Shown: positions 46,260 through 55,304 of the stretch, piece by piece | How the letters are laid out: every line of letters starts with the position of its first letter | Position numbering within the stretch: position 1 is the first letter of the stretch | From: Streptomyces sclerotialus | GTDB taxonomy: Bacteria; Actinomycetota; Actinomycetes; Streptomycetales; Streptomycetaceae | NCBI GenBank assembly: GCA_000719105.1 | Contig: JODX01000015.1 | Span: forward strand, 95,152 to 159,151 | Length of the DNA stretch: 64,000 nucleotides | Direction: 5' to 3' | Made by a program: the position numbers and the translations under genes | Notes under the pieces: generated by a model | Database searches by the model: none | What the model saw: the letters and a program-made list of their open reading frames with translations, nothing else | Told to the model about the DNA's origin: nothing

Positions 46260-47315
46260 ATGCATGTCCCCGACGGATTCATCGACGCCCCGGTCTCGGC
46301 GGCCGCCGGAGTCGTCGCCGCGGGCGCCGTCGCGGTGAGCCTGCGCGGTGCGCGGCGGGAGCTGGACGAACGCACGGCACCGCTCGCGGGCCTGGTCGCG
46401 GCCTTCATCTTCGCCGTGCAGATGCTGAACTTCCCCGTGGCCGCCGGAACCAGCGGCCACCTGCTGGGCGGAGCCCTGGCCGCGATACTCGTGGGCCCCT
46501 ACACAGGGGTCCTCTGTGTCTCCGTCGTCCTCCTCATGCAGGGCATCCTCTTCGCCGACGGCGGCCTCACCGCCCTCGGCGTCAACATCACGAACATGGC
46601 CGTGGTGACGACGGTCGTCGCGTACGCCGTCTTCCGCGGCCTGGTGAAGGTGCTCCCGAAGAAGCGGCGCTCCGTCACCGTCTCCGCGTTCGTCGCCGCG
46701 CTGCTCTCGGTGCCCGCGGCGGCCGCGGCCTTCACGCTCTTCTACGCGATCGGCGGCACCACGGACGTCCCGCTCGGCCAGGTCCTCACCGCCATGGTCG
46801 GCGTCCACGTCCTCATCGGCATCGGCGAGGCGGCGATCACCGCGCTCACGGTGGGCGCCGTGATCGCCGTCCGCCCCGACCTGGTGTACGGCGCCCGCGG
46901 CCTCACCGCCCCGCTGAAGCTCCGCGTGAACGGGGAACTGGTGGACGCGCCGGCCACCGAGCAGGTGCCGGCCCGCGCCGCCGCCCGATCCCCCCGCAAG
47001 CTGCTCCTCGCCGGCCTCGGCGCCTCCCTCCTCCTCGCCGGAGTCGTCAGCTTCTACGCCTCCGCCAGCCCCGACGGCCTGGAGAAGGTCGCCGCCGACA
47101 AGGGCATCGACGCCAAGGCCGAGGACCACGCGGCGGCCGACTCGCCGCTCGCCGACTACGGCGTGGAGGGCATCACGAACGGGCGTCTGTCGGGCGGGCT
47201 CGCGGGCGTGATCGGTGTCGGCGTCACGGTTGTGGCGGGCACCGGCGTGTTCTGGGCGGTGCGCAGGCGCCGTACGGACGACAACGACAGCTCGCCCGTC
47301 AGCACGAGCGTCTGA
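46260..47315 (+). CDS. nikMN: Nickel ECF transporter substrate component, NikM-NikN fusion
   Basis: 351 residues from the ATG at 46260. The start is fixed by MHVPDGFIDAPVSAAAG: in NikM/CbiM the N-terminus and His2 bind the metal, so the longer frame must be wrong. About seven membrane helices make the CbiM part. After about residue 240, two further helices with an extracellular loop (PDGLEKVAADKGID) are the CbiN/NikN part, fused to it. The Nur box upstream argues for nickel over cobalt. Confidence 0.85.
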   Translation: MHVPDGFIDAPVSAAAGVVAAGAVAVSLRGARRELDERTAPLAGLVAAFIFAVQMLNFPVAAGTSGHLLGGALAAILVGPYTGVLCVSVVLLMQGILFADGGLTALGVNITNMAVVTTVVAYAVFRGLVKVLPKKRRSVTVSAFVAALLSVPAAAAAFTLFYAIGGTTDVPLGQVLTAMVGVHVLIGIGEAAITALTVGAVIAVRPDLVYGARGLTAPLKLRVNGELVDAPATEQVPARAAARSPRKLLLAGLGASLLLAGVVSFYASASPDGLEKVAADKGIDAKAEDHAAADSPLADYGVEGITNGRLSGGLAGVIGVGVTVVAGTGVFWAVRRRRTDDNDSSPVSTSV

Positions 47316-47316
47316 C

Positions 47317-48074
47317 ATGGGTGCCGGACACGCGCATCGGCTCTACCGGCACGGGCACTCGCCCGTGCACGCCCTGCCGCCGCACACCAAGCTCGCCGCC
47401 GTGTTCGCCTTCGTGGTGGTCGTGGTGTCGACGCCGCGGGCGGCGATGTGGGCGTTCGCCCTGTACGCCGTTCTGCTGGCGACGGTCGCCGCGGCCGCTC
47501 GCGTGCCCGCCGGCTTCCTGCTGAAAAGGCTGCTGATCGAGATCCCGTTCGTCGCCTTCGCCGTGCTGATGCCGTTCGTGGCACAGGGGGAGCGCGTCGA
47601 CGTCCTCGGCCTGTCGTTGAGCGTCAACGGACTGTGGGGCGCCTGGAACGTGCTGGCCAAGGGCACCCTCGGCGTCGCCGCCTCCGTGCTCCTCGCCTCC
47701 ACCACCGAACTGCGCGAACTGCTCCTCGGCCTCCAGCGCCTGAAGCTCCCGCCGCTCCTCGTCCAGATCGCGTCCTTCATGATCCGCTACGGCGACGTCA
47801 TCACCGACGAGATGCGGCGGATGCGGATCGCCCGGGAGTCGCGCGGGTTCGAGGCGAAGGGCGTACGGCACTGGGGCGTCCTCGCGAAATCCGCCGGCGC
47901 CCTCTTCATCCGCTCCTACGAGCGCGGGGAGCGCGTGCACCTGGCAATGGTCAGCCGCGGCTACGCGGGCTCCATGCCGGTGATCGACGAGGTGACGGCC
48001 TCCCGGGCGCAGTGGTCGTACGCGCTGGCCCTCCCGGTGACCGCGCTCGCGGTCTGTCTGCTGGGATGGACCCT

Positions 48075-48078
<4 letters not shown>
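47317..48078 (+). CDS. nikQ: ECF transporter T component
   Basis: 253 residues. It starts with MGAGHAHRLYRHGHSPVHAL, which has several His residues before the first helix. The coupling helices with the ARG-type motif are seen in RMRIARESRGFEAKG and HLAMVSRGYAGSM. It joins the nickel-binding component to the ATPase. The gap to nikMN is 1 base and the end overlaps nikO. Confidence 0.9.
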
Positions 48079-48857
<779 letters not shown>

Positions 48858-48938
48858 CCGGCCGTCATCTTCGGCGGTTACCTTGATCGCGAAGTACTCG
48901 CGCACTCGTGAGTCGCTCACGCACGGGGAGGTCCCGCC

Positions 48939-49388
48939 ATGTCCGACGGCGCCGCTGTCGACACCCGCCCGAAGAAGATCATGTACGTGGCCGAGGCCAC
49001 CGCGCACGGTGGCCGGGAAGGCTATGTGACCAGCCAGGACGGCCACCTGGACCTGAGAGTGGCGCTCCCTCCGGCGCTGGGCGGCGACGGCAACGGAACC
49101 AACCCCGAGCAGCTCTTCGCGGCCGGGTACAGCGCCTGCTTCCACAACGCGCTGATGCTGGTCGGCCGGCGCCGGGGGTACGACCTGTCCGGCTCGACGG
49201 TCAGCGCGAAGGTCGGTATCGGCCCCACCGGGCAGGAGGACGGTTTCGGTCTCGCGATCGCCCTCAGCATCTCCCTGCCCGTACTGGACCAGAACGTCGC
49301 CGCCGAGCTCGTGGAGGCGACGCACAAGGTCTGCGCGTACTCGAACGCTACGCGCGGCAACGTGGACGTCACGGTCGTGCTCGGCTGA
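48939..49388 (+). CDS. ohr: Organic hydroperoxide resistance protein
   Basis: 149 residues, OsmC/Ohr family. The two redox cysteines are Cys67 in AAGYSACFHNAL and Cys132 in HKVCAYSNATRGN. It reduces fatty-acid and other organic hydroperoxides using lipoylated proteins. GGGGAGG precedes the ATG. No OhrR gene is adjacent in the window. Confidence 0.93.
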   Translation: MSDGAAVDTRPKKIMYVAEATAHGGREGYVTSQDGHLDLRVALPPALGGDGNGTNPEQLFAAGYSACFHNALMLVGRRRGYDLSGSTVSAKVGIGPTGQEDGFGLAIALSISLPVLDQNVAAELVEATHKVCAYSNATRGNVDVTVVLG

Positions 49389-49453
49389 GGAATTGCAGGC
49401 GGTGAGTGGCCGTTACCCCCACTGTCGCAGCTGAGTAGGACGGGAGTACGGAC

Positions 49454-50665
49454 GTGATCGTGAACGGCACGGTGGCCGAGGGCTTCGAGCCAGTCAGGGA
49501 CGCGTTCGTACGCAACTTCACGGAGCTCGGGGAGCGGGGCGCGGCGGTCGCCGTGTACCGCGACGGCCGCAAGGTGGCCGACCTGTGGGGCGGCACGCGG
49601 GACGTCGACGGCACGGAGCCCTGGGAACGGGACACCGCACACGTACTCCACTCGGCGACGAAGGGCGTCGCGGCCGCCGCGGTGCTCATGCTGGCCGAGC
49701 GCGGTGAACTGGACCTGGACGCCCCGGTCGCCGCGTACTGGCCGGAGTTCAAGGCGCACGGCAAGGAACGGCTCACGGTCCGGCACGTGCTCGCGCACCG
49801 CGGCGGCGTACCCGTGGTCGACCGCCCGCTGACCCCCGCCGAGGCGTCGGACCCGGACCGCACGGCGGCGGCGATCGCGGCCCAGGCCCCGCTCTGGGAA
49901 CCGGGCACGGACCACGGCTACCACCCGCACACGTACGGCTGGATACTCGCCGAACTCTTCCGCCGGGTCACGGGCGGCGGCGGCCGGGGCATCGGCGAGT
50001 GGATCGCCACGGAGCTGTCCCGCCCGCTCGGGGACGCGTCCCTGTGGGTGGGCCTGCCCCCGGAGCAGGCGCACCGGGTGGGCCGCGCAGGCCCGGTGCG
50101 CCCCCCTGAGACTTCGGGCGGCGCCGGACTGCGCATGCGCCCGAAGCGATCGGTGGCGGAGGCGTACGCGAACCCCGACTCGACGACCTCCCGCGCTTTC
50201 GCCGCGATGACCCCGCCCCCGGACGACAACGACCCCGCCTACCGCGCGGCCGCCCACCCCTCCTCCAACGGCATCGCCACGGCCGACGCACTGGCCCGCT
50301 TCTACGCCGCGCTGATCGGCGAGGTCGACGGCGTACGCCTGTGGACACCGGCCACGCTCGCGGCAGCCCGGCAGGAGGAGTCCGCGGGCCCGGACCGCAC
50401 GCTGGTGGTCCACACCCGCTTCGGCCTCGGCTACATGCTCCACGGCCCGGCATCCCCGCTGCTCGGCCCCGGCTCCTTCGGCCACCCCGGCCGGGGCGGC
50501 CCGCTCGGCTTCGCCGACCCGGAGTCGGGCATCGCGTTCGCCTACATCACGAACGGCTTCCGCAAGACGGTGACGGCGGACCCCCGCGCCCAGGCGCTGG
50601 TACGGGGGGTCCGCGCATCCCTCGAGGCCGGCGGGGCCGGCGGGACCGGCGCGGGCGGCGCCTAG
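49454..50665 (+). CDS. Serine hydrolase, EstB/beta-lactamase class C-like
   Basis: 403 residues from a GTG. The SxxK motif is Ser67-Lys70 in LHSATKGVAAAAVLMLAE, followed by GELDLDAPVAAYWPEF typical of the family. A Tyr motif is near HPHTYGWILAELF. FGHPGRGGPLGFADPESG replaces the KTG-type box. No signal peptide, so it is cytoplasmic and more likely an esterase than a true beta-lactamase. Confidence 0.9.
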   Translation: MIVNGTVAEGFEPVRDAFVRNFTELGERGAAVAVYRDGRKVADLWGGTRDVDGTEPWERDTAHVLHSATKGVAAAAVLMLAERGELDLDAPVAAYWPEFKAHGKERLTVRHVLAHRGGVPVVDRPLTPAEASDPDRTAAAIAAQAPLWEPGTDHGYHPHTYGWILAELFRRVTGGGGRGIGEWIATELSRPLGDASLWVGLPPEQAHRVGRAGPVRPPETSGGAGLRMRPKRSVAEAYANPDSTTSRAFAAMTPPPDDNDPAYRAAAHPSSNGIATADALARFYAALIGEVDGVRLWTPATLAAARQEESAGPDRTLVVHTRFGLGYMLHGPASPLLGPGSFGHPGRGGPLGFADPESGIAFAYITNGFRKTVTADPRAQALVRGVRASLEAGGAGGTGAGGA

Positions 50666-50937
50666 ATCGCGATCGGGTGCGACACCCGTCCCGACACCTG
50701 GTCGATCTCGTCGTGCGCCTTCGTGAGGAGCTTCATCGCCAGCTCGTTGAGGGCCCGCGCCCCCGCGATCTCCTCACCGACCCGGGGCTGGTTGCTGTCG
50801 GTGCGGTGACGGCTGGCGTACCCGTGCCCCCGCACCTCGTTCCCGTCCGCGAGCCGCACGAGCGCGGCCGCCCGGGTGCGCTGGTCGTCCTCCTCGAACT
50901 CCAGCTCCACGTGCCATCCCGCAGCGGTGTGCGTCAT
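50662..50937 (-). CDS. DUF1876 (dsRBD-like) protein
   Basis: 91 residues from the ATG at 50937, which has a strong GGAGGTGATC upstream. The domain reads WHVELEFEEDDQRTRAAALV and NEVRGHGYASRHRTDSNQPR, the DUF1876 fold that looks like a dsRNA-binding domain. Function unknown. The stop overlaps the convergent hydrolase stop by 4 bases. Confidence 0.85.
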   Translation of the reverse strand: MTHTAAGWHVELEFEEDDQRTRAAALVRLADGNEVRGHGYASRHRTDSNQPRVGEEIAGARALNELAMKLLTKAHDEIDQVSGRVSHPIAI

Positions 50938-51021
50938 GACGATCACCTCCGGATCCGTCCGCTGCTGCCCTGTCGTTCCAGGGTGCTCCTTCGGGCTCGC
51001 GGCCGCACGGCCTGACATGCG

Positions 51022-51444
51022 TCACACCTTCTTGACGACGACCCTCTCCGGAAGAAGCCGCTCCAGGTCGTCGACGTCGGAGGTGAGGATGGTGACGTTG
51101 CCCTTCTGCCGACGAGCGATGACGGCAAGTACGGCGTCGATCGCGTACTTGTGGCCGTGCAGCCCGGCCTCGGCAAGGAGCCGACGAGCCTGCCGGGCCT
51201 CCTCCTTCCCGACAGTCGCCACATCCACCCGGGACAGGACCCAGTCCCAGCGCTGTTCGGTGATCGCCCCGTCGTAGGCCTCGACGAGAGTCAGGGGGGA
51301 TGTGATCACTTCTGCCTCACCCTGGGCGGCGAGAGCGAGCCGGGTGATCATCATTCGGTCGCCGCGCACGGCCAGTGACAGGGCCTCGCAGTCGAGTACG
51401 AAGACGCGGAGCGGTGCCGTTCGCGCACCGCTTCCCTTCCTCAC
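51022..51444 (-). CDS. PIN-domain toxin (VapC-like)
   Basis: 140 residues. PIN nucleases cut RNA with three or four acidic residues. Here they would be Asp in VFVLDCEALS, Glu in LTLVEAYDG, Asp in KYAIDAVLAVIAR and Asp in TILTSDVDDL. Start overlaps the antitoxin stop (ATGA), the standard type II arrangement. Confidence 0.88.
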   Translation of the reverse strand: MRKGSGARTAPLRVFVLDCEALSLAVRGDRMMITRLALAAQGEAEVITSPLTLVEAYDGAITEQRWDWVLSRVDVATVGKEEARQARRLLAEAGLHGHKYAIDAVLAVIARRQKGNVTILTSDVDDLERLLPERVVVKKV

Positions 51445-51716
51445 GCGGCCTCCCCGGAGCGGCTCTTCCCGGTGCTGCGTCGCTCATGCTCGGCATCGAG
51501 GTCGGCCAGTTCCTGCAAAGCGGCGGCACGCTCGTTCTCGGTGACCGGACCGTGCTCTTCCTCCAGCCAGTCGACCAACTCCCGGAGGCGGTCCCGATCC
51601 CGTTTGAGCCGCAGTGCTTCCGTGACGTAGGCGGACATGCCTCGATCGGCTACCTCGGCACGGATGTCCTCAAGCAGGTCCTCGGGGATCGTGACCGTCA
51701 CCTTCTTGGTTGCCAT
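51441..51716 (-). CDS. RHH-type antitoxin (VapB-like)
   Basis: 91 residues from the ATG at 51716. The N-terminus KVTVTIPEDLLEDIRAEVAD is a ribbon-helix-helix that binds DNA. The acidic helical C-terminus (DWLEEEHGPVTENERAAALQ) would wrap the toxin. No ribosome site is present, and TATGGT lies about 10 bases before the ATG, which suggests a leaderless message. Confidence 0.85.
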   Translation of the reverse strand: MATKKVTVTIPEDLLEDIRAEVADRGMSAYVTEALRLKRDRDRLRELVDWLEEEHGPVTENERAAALQELADLDAEHERRSTGKSRSGEAA

Positions 51717-51730
51717 ACAAGAAACCATAC

Positions 51731-52588
51731 TCAGCAGGCCGCCTTCAGTGGCTGTTCGGAACGGCAGTCCCGACAGAGTCCGCGCTCCGGCGCGCGGAAC
51801 GCCCGGTCACAGCCGTCGCAGGTCTGGAGGGGCAGGACGACAGGGCGCTGCTCCACGGGGTGCGCGAGCGGGGGCGGCGGGGCGGGCAAAGGCGTCTCGC
51901 GCAGGCGGAAGGCGAGAAGGCCTGCCGGGCGGGCCAGGAAGCGGTCGGGGAGCCCGGTGGTGAGTACGTCGGTGATCTGCGTGGCTCCCATGCCCGCCGC
52001 GAGCCACTGGCCGACGGCCGGTGCCAGGCGGGCGGCCTCCTGCTGGGACAGGATCAGCCGCGGATCGGCGCGGCGCAGGGCGGTCAGTACGGCGATGGCC
52101 TGCGGGTCGGCGTCGGCGAGCGGGGCGACCGGGGATTGTGGCTCGCTCCGTGTCGGCGCGGGCGGTGTCTCGCTCACGGTGGACTGTTTCCGGGGCCGAC
52201 GCGGCTTCGGTGGCTCAGGAGGGTCGTCCGGGGCGAGGCCGCCGGGCACGTCGTAGAAGTACGTCCGGGTACGGATCTGCCCGGCGGGCACCCGCTCGCG
52301 GCGGCGCTCCAGGTACCCGGCCGCTTCGAGTTCTCTCAGCGCCCGGGAGATCAGGATCTCGCCCTCGGTGAAGTGCTCGCACAGGGCGGCGATGTTGACG
52401 GGGGAGCCGTCGGGGAGGGAGAGGATGTACGCCGCGACGCCCACCGTGACGGCGCTGCCGCGGTGTTGCGCGAGGGCGTTGGAGATCACCGTGAAGTCGG
52501 CGGTGAGGCGGGTGCGGACGTGGATCACGCCGGAGGTCGGAGCTCCGGCGTCGGCGCGCAGGCGCGCGTTAGACTGCGAGTAAGCCAT
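51731..52588 (-). CDS. Helix-turn-helix protein with C-terminal zinc ribbon
   Basis: 285 residues from the ATG at 52588. A winged-helix-type domain lies at about residues 20-110 (NIAALCEHFTEGEILISRAL, RELEAAGYLERRRERV). A proline-rich linker follows, then a second helical domain, and a C-terminal CDGCDRAF and CRDCR pair of CxxC motifs. Common in Streptomyces genomes as an uncharacterised regulator. The longer frame upstream is unlikely. Confidence 0.8.
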   Translation of the reverse strand: MAYSQSNARLRADAGAPTSGVIHVRTRLTADFTVISNALAQHRGSAVTVGVAAYILSLPDGSPVNIAALCEHFTEGEILISRALRELEAAGYLERRRERVPAGQIRTRTYFYDVPGGLAPDDPPEPPKPRRPRKQSTVSETPPAPTRSEPQSPVAPLADADPQAIAVLTALRRADPRLILSQQEAARLAPAVGQWLAAGMGATQITDVLTTGLPDRFLARPAGLLAFRLRETPLPAPPPPLAHPVEQRPVVLPLQTCDGCDRAFRAPERGLCRDCRSEQPLKAAC

Positions 52589-52832
52589 CGGGAAGGTCTC
52601 TTCTTCCTGAGCGGTCAGGCCCTCGATCGGGACGGCAATCCCGGCGGGGGCCGAATCTGTTCTGGGGTTGTCGCGGCGAACGTAACGGCCCGCATCCCGC
52701 ACCCGCAAGCCAGTCACCCGAACGAGTGTCACGGCCGGGAGGGTGGGTGGGCGGGTAGTTCTTTCCCCGGTTCTTTACGGAGGTCAGCGGCCCGCCGGAC
52801 CCTCGCGGACAAGGGACCGGCGGCCGGGAGAG

Positions 52833-53051
52833 TCAGGCGCGGCGGTGACCGGCCCGCAACTCACCTATGAACGCGGCCCAGGAGCCGGCCGGGAAGACGA
52901 GAGCGGAACCGTGCGGGACTTTGCTGTCACGGACGGGGACGATGCCGGGAACTCCGTCCATCACCTCCACGCAGTTGCCGCCTGCCTGATTGCTGTAGCT
53001 GCTCCTGCGCCAGGCGGCGTCGTTCGGATCGGGACGGGACGTGTACGCCAC
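52833..53051 (-). CDS. DUF397 (BldB-like) small protein
   Basis: 72 residues. The family motif is AAWRRSSYSNQAGGNCVEVM, with SKVPHGSALVFPAGSWAAFI at the end. BldB and the partner of WhiJ belong to this family. They modulate the DUF5753 regulator coded next to them. Its first ~125 bases overlap the 3' end of that gene in another frame. Confidence 0.92.
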   Translation of the reverse strand: MAYTSRPDPNDAAWRRSSYSNQAGGNCVEVMDGVPGIVPVRDSKVPHGSALVFPAGSWAAFIGELRAGHRRA

Positions 53052-53871
53052 GGTAGTTGTCCTTCATCACGGATCGGATCATGTCGAGTGACATGCGCGA
53101 GGGCAGGGCCGCTGCCCTGAGCCGATCGTAAATCAGCTTGTGGCGACTGACGTTGGTCGGCTCCTCGACCAGTTGGCCATAGTCCGATCCCTCTGTGTAA
53201 GCCACCTCCGAGCCATCCGGAAGGGCCAGTACCGTCAGGGAGCCGCCCATGGACTCGTGCTCTCCTTGGTCGAACGGCAGCACCTGCACAGTGATGTGGG
53301 GCTCGGCGGCGGCGTCCAGCAACCGGGCCAGTTGGTCCCGCATGACTGATCGGCCACCGACCGGTCGCCGCAGCACCGCCTCGTCCAGGACAACCCACAA
53401 GGCGGGCCGGTCGGAGGAGGTAAGCCGTTCCTGTCGGTTCAGGCGGGCGGTGACGCGATCCTCCAGTTGCGCTTGGCCGGTGAGCAGCACGTCCAGACTC
53501 AGGACGGCGCGTGCATACGCCTCCGTCTGCAACAACCCCGGCACCACATGCGCCGCGTACTCCCCGATGGACACCGCCCGCTCCGAGTACGCCATGAACG
53601 CCCGCGACCAGTCCGGGAACGCCTCCCGGTACACGTACGGCCACAGCTCGACCAGCAGGTTGTCCGCACCGAGGACGGAGTCCAGCGCCCGGGCCAGCTC
53701 CAGTGTCGGTTTGGCCCCGGACGCCCGCTCGATCTGTGTGATCCGGGTGCTCACCACGTGCACTCGCGCACCGAGTTCGGCCTGGGTCAGCCCGGCCACC
53801 GTACGGAGTCTGCGGACACGTGCGCCGAACAGCGCCGCCATCGAGTCGCTGGGATCAATTGCTTCGGCCAA
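52927..53871 (-). CDS. XRE-type regulator with DUF5753 domain (WhiJ/AbaA-like)
   Basis: 314 residues from a TTG at 53871, giving AEAIDPSDSMAALFGARVRR; the ATG at 53841 is an alternative. The Cro-type helix-turn-helix is GLTQAELGARVHVVSTRITQ. The DUF5753 part begins near VPGLLQTEAYARAVLSLDV and ends YDRLRAAALPSRMSLDMI. The last ~40 residues (after MKDNYRG) lie over the DUF397 gene and are very basic. WhiJ-type regulators control development with a DUF397 partner. Confidence 0.88.
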   Translation of the reverse strand: MAEAIDPSDSMAALFGARVRRLRTVAGLTQAELGARVHVVSTRITQIERASGAKPTLELARALDSVLGADNLLVELWPYVYREAFPDWSRAFMAYSERAVSIGEYAAHVVPGLLQTEAYARAVLSLDVLLTGQAQLEDRVTARLNRQERLTSSDRPALWVVLDEAVLRRPVGGRSVMRDQLARLLDAAAEPHITVQVLPFDQGEHESMGGSLTVLALPDGSEVAYTEGSDYGQLVEEPTNVSRHKLIYDRLRAAALPSRMSLDMIRSVMKDNYRGVHVPSRSERRRLAQEQLQQSGRRQLRGGDGRSSRHRPRP

Positions 53872-53985
53872 GACATCACTTCCGTCCCTTACGAAGTGAA
53901 AGGTAAGTCTGCGCCACCTTTTGAGAGTAGGGGCGCCGGACGACTCTTGAGCACGGAACGTGATGACCCGAGTACAAGGCTCGAC

Positions 53986-54414
53986 ATGCAAGGACGGAAA
54001 GCCGTGCTGACAACGCAGTTCGCTTCCTCACCCCGTGGCGCACGGCTGGCGCGACGCCATGCGGTGGACCGTATGACGGAGTGGGGCTACCCACCGTCCT
54101 CCGAGGCGTCATCCACCGTCGCCCTCGTCGTCGGCGAACTCACCGCGAACGCCGTGCAGCACGGCCGCGTCGCGGGACACGGCTTCGGGTTGTGGCTCGC
54201 TCTCGACATGGCGGCGGGCCTGGTCCGTATCGAGGTCGCGGATGCCGCTGCCGCGAGACGCCCGCCCGCCACCCCGCCCTCGTCGTCCCCCGAGGGCGAG
54301 TCGGGCCGAGGCCTGCTCCTGGTGGACGTCCTGGCCACGCGCTGGGGATCGTCACCTCGTCACCCGGTGGGCAAGACGGTCTGGGCGGAGGTGCCGATCG
54401 GCCGTGCCGGCTAG
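53986..54414 (+). CDS. HATPase_c anti-sigma-like protein (RsbW/SpoIIAB type)
   Basis: 142 residues from the ATG at 53986 with AAGG upstream; a GTG at 54004 is an alternative. The ATP pocket shows VVGELTANAVQHGRVAG (N box) and GESGRGLLLVDVLA. Such single-domain kinases bind sigma factors or act on anti-anti-sigma proteins. It is divergent from the DUF5753/DUF397 pair, a trio common in streptomycete regulatory loci such as abaA. Confidence 0.88.
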   Translation: MQGRKAVLTTQFASSPRGARLARRHAVDRMTEWGYPPSSEASSTVALVVGELTANAVQHGRVAGHGFGLWLALDMAAGLVRIEVADAAAARRPPATPPSSSPEGESGRGLLLVDVLATRWGSSPRHPVGKTVWAEVPIGRAG

Positions 54415-54605
54415 GGGCAGGAAGCCGCGGTTGCCGTCCGAGGGGTGGTCGCCAGTCGCAGGCCGACCTCCACGAGAGTCCAGCCCAGGCGGGTACGGAG
54501 GTCCCGGGGGCGCCGGACCGGGGCGGCGAGTCGGTACGCGTCGGCTTCGGCACGGAGCTCTAAGGCGCGGGTGTGGTGCAGGGCGAGGTGGGTCTCGGGG
54601 TGCAT
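54411..54605 (-). CDS. Small basic protein downstream of arsR
   Basis: 64 residues, starting MHPETHLALHHTRALELRAE. It begins 11 bases after the arsR stop and overlaps the convergent HATPase gene by 4 bases. It is helical and rich in Arg, Ala and His. I have seen such small proteins beside similar ArsR genes, but no function is known. Confidence 0.7.
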   Translation of the reverse strand: MHPETHLALHHTRALELRAEADAYRLAAPVRRPRDLRTRLGWTLVEVGLRLATTPRTATAASCP

Positions 54606-54616
54606 CGGGCGGCCTC

Positions 54617-55219
54617 TCAGTCCGTGCGGGTGGGGATGACGTGGGTGTGGACGCGCACCTGCTCGGTGCCGGGGGTGTCGTCGTCAGGGGCCAGTGCGCG
54701 GTAACTGCCGACGAGGTCGTGCATCTTGTGAATGAGTTCGAGGGCGAGTTCAGGCGTGAGGTTCAGCGTCCAGTCGCTCATGTCGGAGGCGCGGTTCCAT
54801 TCCTCGGACCAGGTGTCGCGGGTGCCGATCCAGGTCGCCAGTTCTCTGGTGTGGTGGTTGGCCATCTCGTGCATGTAGAGGGCGGCGGCACCGCGTACCT
54901 CGGGGCTGCTGTCCTCGTACAGCGCGTCGTCCCACTTCACGCCCTGGTGGACGGTCTTCCACCAGCGCTCCCGCCCCTTGCCGTGCCCCGGCGCGTCCTC
55001 AACGAAGCCGTGCGCGGCGAGCTGGCGCAGGTGGTAGCTGGTGGCGCCGCTGGACTCGCCCAGCCTTGCGGCCAGTTGGGAGGCGGTAGCCGGTCCGCCT
55101 TGCCGCAGCGCTCTCAGCAGCTCCATGCGCAGCGGGTGCGCCAGTCCGCGCAGCGAGCGGGCGTCGAGGCTGCGTACCTCTGGGTCCTGTGACTCCTGCG
55201 GGTTCCTTGGCTCGTCCAT
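54617..55219 (-). CDS. ArsR family regulator with long C-terminal domain
   Basis: 200 residues from the ATG at 55219. The winged helix (RSLRGLAHPLRMELLRALRQ, ASQLAARLGESSGATSYHLR) is clear and lacks the ELCVCDL metal site. The ~110-residue C-terminal part is longer than usual. A large inverted repeat sits immediately upstream, so it is probably autoregulated. Confidence 0.9.
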   Translation of the reverse strand: MDEPRNPQESQDPEVRSLDARSLRGLAHPLRMELLRALRQGGPATASQLAARLGESSGATSYHLRQLAAHGFVEDAPGHGKGRERWWKTVHQGVKWDDALYEDSSPEVRGAAALYMHEMANHHTRELATWIGTRDTWSEEWNRASDMSDWTLNLTPELALELIHKMHDLVGSYRALAPDDDTPGTEQVRVHTHVIPTRTD

Positions 55220-55236
55220 GCGTACGAAGGTAGCGA

Positions 55237-55282
55237 TGCAAAGAGTCTGTTGCAAGGGTTTCTTTGCAACGGACTCTTTGTA
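55237..55282. promoter_or_regulatory. Large operator upstream of arsR
   Basis: Two 19-bp arms (55237-55255 and 55264-55282), 17 of 19 positions complementary, with an 8-base spacer. Each arm contains AAAGAGTC and ends in GTTGCAA at the spacer. It touches the arsR start and would block transcription when bound. Confidence 0.75.
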
Positions 55283-55304
55283 ACTTCCGCCCCTTGCGGT
55301 CCGG

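Noticed and set aside
48880..48935. Inverted repeats such as GTGAG-TCG-CTCAC before ohr, possible OhrR site
   Set aside because: Arms are short, the composition is not that of known OhrR sites, and no OhrR gene is adjacent.
50662..55300. The small-gene patch as an integrated mobile element
   Set aside because: No integrase, no attachment repeats and normal base composition; the genes are typical chromosomal Streptomyces regulators.
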